Positions 60,530-64,000 of a stretch of DNA of 64,000 bases are shown piece after piece. The DNA lies in NCBI RefSeq assembly GCF_004698125.1, contig NZ_ML214298.1, positions 951,972 through 1,015,971 of the forward strand. The letters run 5' to 3'. The position numbers were made by a program, and so were the translations under genes. Origin of the DNA: Halosimplex halophilum (GTDB lineage Archaea > Halobacteriota > Halobacteria > Halobacteriales > Haloarculaceae). The notes below the pieces were generated by a model. It was not told where the DNA came from, did not search any database, and saw only the letters and a program-made list of their open reading frames with translations. Within the stretch, counting starts at the first letter, position 1. The number at the start of each line of letters is the position of its first letter.

Positions 60530-61744
60530 TCACTCCCCTTCGCGCAGGACCTCGACGCCGACCAGCCGCTCGCCCGTCAGCGCGCGGATGTACGCGCCGC
60601 CGGCGATCGAGACGTGCCCGAAGTCGTCCTCGCTCATCCCGTACATCTCGATGGCCCGCGAGGTGTCGCCGCCGCCGACGACCGAGAAACAGTCCGTCTC
60701 GGCGATGGCTTCGAGGACGCCGACGGTCCCGTCGGCGAACCGCTCGTCCTCGAACAGCCCGAGCGCCCCCTTGACGAAGACGGCCTCCGAACTCTCGATC
60801 ACGGCGGCGTACTCCGAGACGGTGTTCGACCCCACGTCGAGGAACGCCCGGTCTTTCTCCTCGATGTCGAGCACCTCGATCTCCGACCGCTCGCCGTCCT
60901 CGTCCTCGAAGGCCAGGTCGAGCGCCAGCCGGATCTGGTCGCCGTAGTCGTCGAGGAGACTCCGGATCGTCGTCTCGTTTTCCGCCCACTGGTCGTCGAA
61001 GAGATCCATCCCCTCGATGTCGCGCCCGACGGGCACGTCCGTCGCCCGGAGGAACAGTTCGCCCGCGATGCCGCCGAGCAGGAACGTGTCGACCTTGTCC
61101 TCCAGGGCGGTCATCACGTCGATCACGTCGGAGGCTTTCGTCCCCCCGACGACCATCGTCACGTTCCCCTCGAACTCCCGCTCGGCGATGGCCGTGTTGG
61201 CCTCGTACTCGGCCTCCATGACCCGACCCGCGTACGCGGGCAGCGCCAGCGGGAACCCCACGAGCGAGGCGTGGCTGCGGTGGGCCGCCGAGTAGGCGTC
61301 GTTGACGTAGGCGTCGAACTCCGGCGCCAGCGCGCGCACGAACTCCGTCTCGGCCTTCTCCGTGGGGGACTCCTCGGGCAGTTCCTCGTCGCACATCCGC
61401 GTGTTCTCCAGCAGGAGGATCTCCCCGCCTTCGAGGTCGTTGATCGCCGAGATCGCCCGGTCACCGAAGGTGTCGGGGACGAACTCGACCGGTTTCCCGA
61501 CGTGCCGTCCCAGGATGTCGGCGTGCTGTTCGAGCGAGACGAACGTGTCCCGGCCGGGGCGGCCCTGGTGGGCCATGCAGACGACCGCGCAGTCGCGCTC
61601 CGCGAGTTCGCGCACGGTCTCGGCGTGGCGGGAGAACCGGCGGTTGTCCTGCACCTCGCCGTCCTCCACGGGGGAGTTCAGGTCGAGCCGCACGAGCACG
61701 CGCTGTCCGTCTCCGAGGTCGTCGAGCGTCTTGAACGAGGCCAT
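60530..61744 (-). CDS. pgk: Phosphoglycerate kinase
   Basis: 404 aa. Signatures include VLVRLDLNSPVEDGEVQDNRRFSRH (substrate site), VCMAHQGRPGRD, LLENTRMCDEE, VMVVGGTKASDVIDV-type loop (VTMVVGGTKASD), and the ATP loop VVGGGDTSRAI. It interconverts 1,3-bisphosphoglycerate and 3-phosphoglycerate in both directions. It follows gapI on the same strand with 60 bp between, so the two probably act in one transcript. Confidence 0.95.
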   Translation of the reverse strand: MASFKTLDDLGDGQRVLVRLDLNSPVEDGEVQDNRRFSRHAETVRELAERDCAVVCMAHQGRPGRDTFVSLEQHADILGRHVGKPVEFVPDTFGDRAISAINDLEGGEILLLENTRMCDEELPEESPTEKAETEFVRALAPEFDAYVNDAYSAAHRSHASLVGFPLALPAYAGRVMEAEYEANTAIAEREFEGNVTMVVGGTKASDVIDVMTALEDKVDTFLLGGIAGELFLRATDVPVGRDIEGMDLFDDQWAENETTIRSLLDDYGDQIRLALDLAFEDEDGERSEIEVLDIEEKDRAFLDVGSNTVSEYAAVIESSEAVFVKGALGLFEDERFADGTVGVLEAIAETDCFSVVGGGDTSRAIEMYGMSEDDFGHVSIAGGAYIRALTGERLVGVEVLREGE

Positions 61745-61804
61745 TGGTGTGTTCGATCCGTCGCCCGGCGGCGAGAAAAAACCCGTCCGTTCGCTCGCCG
61801 GGAG

Positions 61805-62824
61805 TCAGTAGTCGGTGACGAACTCGGCCACGTCGAGCATCCGGTTGGAGAAGCCGAACTCGTTGTCGTACCAGGTGAGGACCTTCGTCATGCCGTTGAC
61901 GACGTTGGTCGACTGGAGGTCGACCTGCGAGGAGTAGGGCGTCCCCTGGATGTCCGTCGAGACGACCTCGTCGTCGGTGACCCCGAGCACGCCCGCCAGC
62001 TCGCCCGCGGCGGCCTCGCGGAAGGCGTCGTTCACGTCGGTCTCCGTGACCTCCTCGTTCAGGTCGACGACGAACTCGGTGATCGAGCCGTTGGGGACCG
62101 GGACGCGGATGGCCATGCCGTCGAGTCGCCCCTCCAGCTCCGGCAGGACCTCGGTGGCGGCCTGGGCGGCGCCGGTCGAGGTCGGGACGATGTTCTCGGC
62201 GGCCGCGCGGCCCCGGCGGGTCTTCGACTTGGGGCCGTCGACGAGGTTCTGCGAGCCGGTGTAGGCGTGAACGGTCGTCAGCTGGCCGGCCTCGATGCCG
62301 AACCGCTCGTGGAGCACCTTCGCGACGGGGGTGATGGAGTTCGTGGTGCAGGAAGCGTTCGAGACCACGTCCTCGCCGTCGTACTCGTCGTGGTTGACGC
62401 CGTAGACGATCTGCTTGACCGGCTTCTCGCCCTTCGGCGGCGCGGAGATGACGACCTTGTCCGCCCCGGCGTCGAGGTGCTTGCTCGCGTCGTCGTAGTT
62501 GCGGAAGATGCCGGTCGCCTCGAAGGCCACGTCCACGTCCAGCTCGTCCCACGGGAGCTCGGCGGGGTCGGTCTCCCCGTGGACCGAGGCGCCGAAGTCC
62601 GTGCCGTCGACGGTCATGACGCCCTCGTCGAGGGTCACGCCGTCGAGCGTCCCCATCACCGTGTCGTACTTCGCGAGGTACTCCATGTCGTCGTCGTCCA
62701 TCACGTCGTTGATGCCGACGACCTCCACGCGCGGGTCCCCGAGCGACGCGCGGAAGACGTTGCGTCCGATGCGGCCGAAGCCGTTCAGACCGATACGCAC
62801 GGTCCCCTCGTCGGATTCACTCAT
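61805..62824 (-). CDS. gapI: Type I (bacterial-type) glyceraldehyde-3-phosphate dehydrogenase
   Basis: 339 aa. Start VRIGLNGFGRIGRNVFRASL, active site SNASCTTNSITPVAKV with Cys159, and the end WYDNEFGFSNRMLDVAEF are diagnostic of the bacterial type. In Haloferax the type I enzyme serves sugar breakdown while type II serves gluconeogenesis. Start 62824 was chosen from the conserved N terminus. It is upstream of pgk on the same strand; a type II gene lies 4 kb away. Confidence 0.95.
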   Translation of the reverse strand: MSESDEGTVRIGLNGFGRIGRNVFRASLGDPRVEVVGINDVMDDDDMEYLAKYDTVMGTLDGVTLDEGVMTVDGTDFGASVHGETDPAELPWDELDVDVAFEATGIFRNYDDASKHLDAGADKVVISAPPKGEKPVKQIVYGVNHDEYDGEDVVSNASCTTNSITPVAKVLHERFGIEAGQLTTVHAYTGSQNLVDGPKSKTRRGRAAAENIVPTSTGAAQAATEVLPELEGRLDGMAIRVPVPNGSITEFVVDLNEEVTETDVNDAFREAAAGELAGVLGVTDDEVVSTDIQGTPYSSQVDLQSTNVVNGMTKVLTWYDNEFGFSNRMLDVAEFVTDY

Positions 62825-62975
62825 GCTGAATGCACTGTCGCCCGAGACGAGTATAGGGTTTTCGAATACGGAACACGCGGCGCGTCCGTTCACCGGCGAA
62901 CGCCGCGGTCCCGGCCGCCGCAGCCGCCCGGAACGTTCGCGACGGCCCCGGACCGAGCCGTCCGTGACGTGCTCG

Positions 62976-63929
62976 TCAGGGCCGGCCGCGTTCGACCCGG
63001 ATCCGCCGGTCGCGTTCGGCCCGCTCGCGGAGGCGTTCGACCCGCTCGTCGGTCGCCGGGTGGGTCGACAGCATCCGCGTCAGCGGCCCCTCCTCCTCGC
63101 CGTTGACGTACAGCGGGGAGAGCAGCGACCACGGCCCCTCGCTCGCGCGTTCGATCTTCCGGAGCGCCCGCGCCAGCGCCAGCGGGTCGCCCGTCACTTC
63201 GGCCGCGCGGTCGTCCGCCGCGAACTCCCGCCGTCGGGAGTGGGCCAGCAGCGCCAGCGTCAGCGCGAAGAAGACCAGCGACACCGCCCCGACGACCGCC
63301 CGCTGGAGTTTGCCGGGGACCGTCCGCGTCCACGCCTCCGGCCGCCCGCGGATCCACGCCACGCCGCGGCCGAGCCCCGCGACGACGAGCAACACCGGCG
63401 CGAGGGCCAGGACCGCCACCCCCGACAGCGTCTGCAACACGCTGTAGCCGAACGTCTGGACCAGGCTGTCCTTGCGCTCGATGTGGGCCAGTTCGTGGGC
63501 GAGGATCGCCGACAGCTCGTCGAAGGTCAGCAGCGAGAACAGCCGCCGGTCGACGACGACGTGGCCGGGGCCGAACCCCCCGCCCAGCGCCAGCGCGTTG
63601 GGCTTGCCCATCTCCGCGACCAGCACGTCCGGTCGCTCGATGCCCATCTCGTCGCTGAACCCGGCCAGCCGCCGGTAGAGGGTCGGCGCCCGCCCCTCCG
63701 GCAGTTCCCACACCCGCAGGCTCCGGAGGATCTGGGCGGTGCCGACCCGGTAGCTGACGAAGGCGAACACGACCGTCAGGACCGCCAGGTACAGCGCCAG
63801 CGTCGACAGCGGCGGCCTGACCGCCCAGACGGCCCGCGCCAGCTCGTAGACGAGGTAGGCCCCGGCCAGGTACACCGCCAGCGTCAGCACGCCGACGACG
63901 ACCATCAGCCCGCGGAGCACCCAGCGCAT
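62976..63929 (-). CDS. HtpX-like M48 metalloprotease
   Basis: 317 aa. Two N-terminal membrane segments (about 6-26 and 40-60) are followed by a protease domain with the zinc motif HELAH in ILAHELAHIERKD, and later a second membrane region (about 170-230). The C-terminal third ligand Glu lies in RRREFAADDRAAEVTG. HtpX-type proteases degrade damaged membrane proteins. Start 63929 was chosen from the hydrophobic start. Confidence 0.9.
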   Translation of the reverse strand: MRWVLRGLMVVVGVLTLAVYLAGAYLVYELARAVWAVRPPLSTLALYLAVLTVVFAFVSYRVGTAQILRSLRVWELPEGRAPTLYRRLAGFSDEMGIERPDVLVAEMGKPNALALGGGFGPGHVVVDRRLFSLLTFDELSAILAHELAHIERKDSLVQTFGYSVLQTLSGVAVLALAPVLLVVAGLGRGVAWIRGRPEAWTRTVPGKLQRAVVGAVSLVFFALTLALLAHSRRREFAADDRAAEVTGDPLALARALRKIERASEGPWSLLSPLYVNGEEEGPLTRMLSTHPATDERVERLRERAERDRRIRVERGRP

Positions 63930-64000
63930 ACCTGATCGTCGGTGCGGGTGCCCCAAAACGCTTGCCAGCGACGGGGCCGGTCCGGTGCGAACGACGCGTC

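Noticed and set aside
60614-63106. Long open frame on the plus strand opposite pgk and gapI
   Set aside because: It is antisense to two certain glycolytic genes and shows no recognisable domain.

Overview
The window is chromosomal DNA of an extremely halophilic archaeon (class Halobacteria, most like Haloarculaceae such as Halosimplex or Halomicrobium; the genus is inference). The grounds are very high GC, strongly acidic proteins, leaderless genes with a TATA-like box about 26-33 nt before the start codon, and archaeal markers: uL16/L10e, TFS, RdfA, an archaea-specific SMC-related protein, a halocyanin domain, and a complete bacterioruberin cluster. The right end holds a central-carbon cluster with both archaeal GAPDH types.

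Layout. 1-5.5 kb: start of an RND/MMPL exporter behind a palindrome, gcvT-gcvH, an iron-box-controlled six-repeat halocyanin lipoprotein with a one-base frameshift, and a small regulator-like gene. 5.6-13.5 kb: a CAT-anticodon tRNA, macrodomain protein, RimK-like ATP-grasp enzyme, UspA, ribosomal protein uL16, a large PH/coiled-coil protein, a hairpin-rich 677-bp spacer, a xi-class GST-like enzyme and a membrane protein. 13.7-21.7 kb: MptG-like GHMP enzyme, a KaiC/RecA-fold protein with a broken P-loop, RHH/coiled-coil/zinc-ribbon protein, TFS, small regulators and a hybrid histidine kinase whose receiver has Glu for Asp. 21.8-26.2 kb: ZIP transporter and the crtD-lyeJ-cruF carotenoid operon. 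26.2-29.6 kb: HAD hydrolase, four-CxxC zinc finger, OYE reductase, HSL-type esterase.

29.7-40.1 kb is the most interesting part. A TetR regulator lies among a CaiB-type CoA transferase, an amidohydrolase, FAH hydrolase, alpha/beta hydrolase, GH43 glycosidase, TatD-like hydrolase, Asp-box propeller, DoxX-like membrane protein and a minimal FAD oxidoreductase. At least four promoters in this stretch carry the same palindrome, TTTACC-N4-GGTAAA, placed on or next to the TATA box. This reads as a local, self-regulated catabolic regulon whose substrate is unknown.

40.2-46.4 kb: UspA and small proteins, a long perfect hairpin, an AT-rich insert holding one Tat lipoprotein, a three-repeat surface protein, a Tat lipoprotein and an archaeal-type ornithine cyclodeaminase-like protein. 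46.5-55.5 kb: a Zn/Cd-type P1B ATPase, the cell-shape gene rdfA next to an SMC-related gene, an ASST-like propeller and a DEDD exonuclease. 55.6-64 kb: a tandem lipoprotein pair, type II GAPDH, a phosphodiesterase, an Azf-like dehydrogenase, a possible 54-aa leaderless gene, pgk, type I GAPDH and an HtpX-family protease.

All calls come from reading the sequence by eye. No database search or folding program was run.
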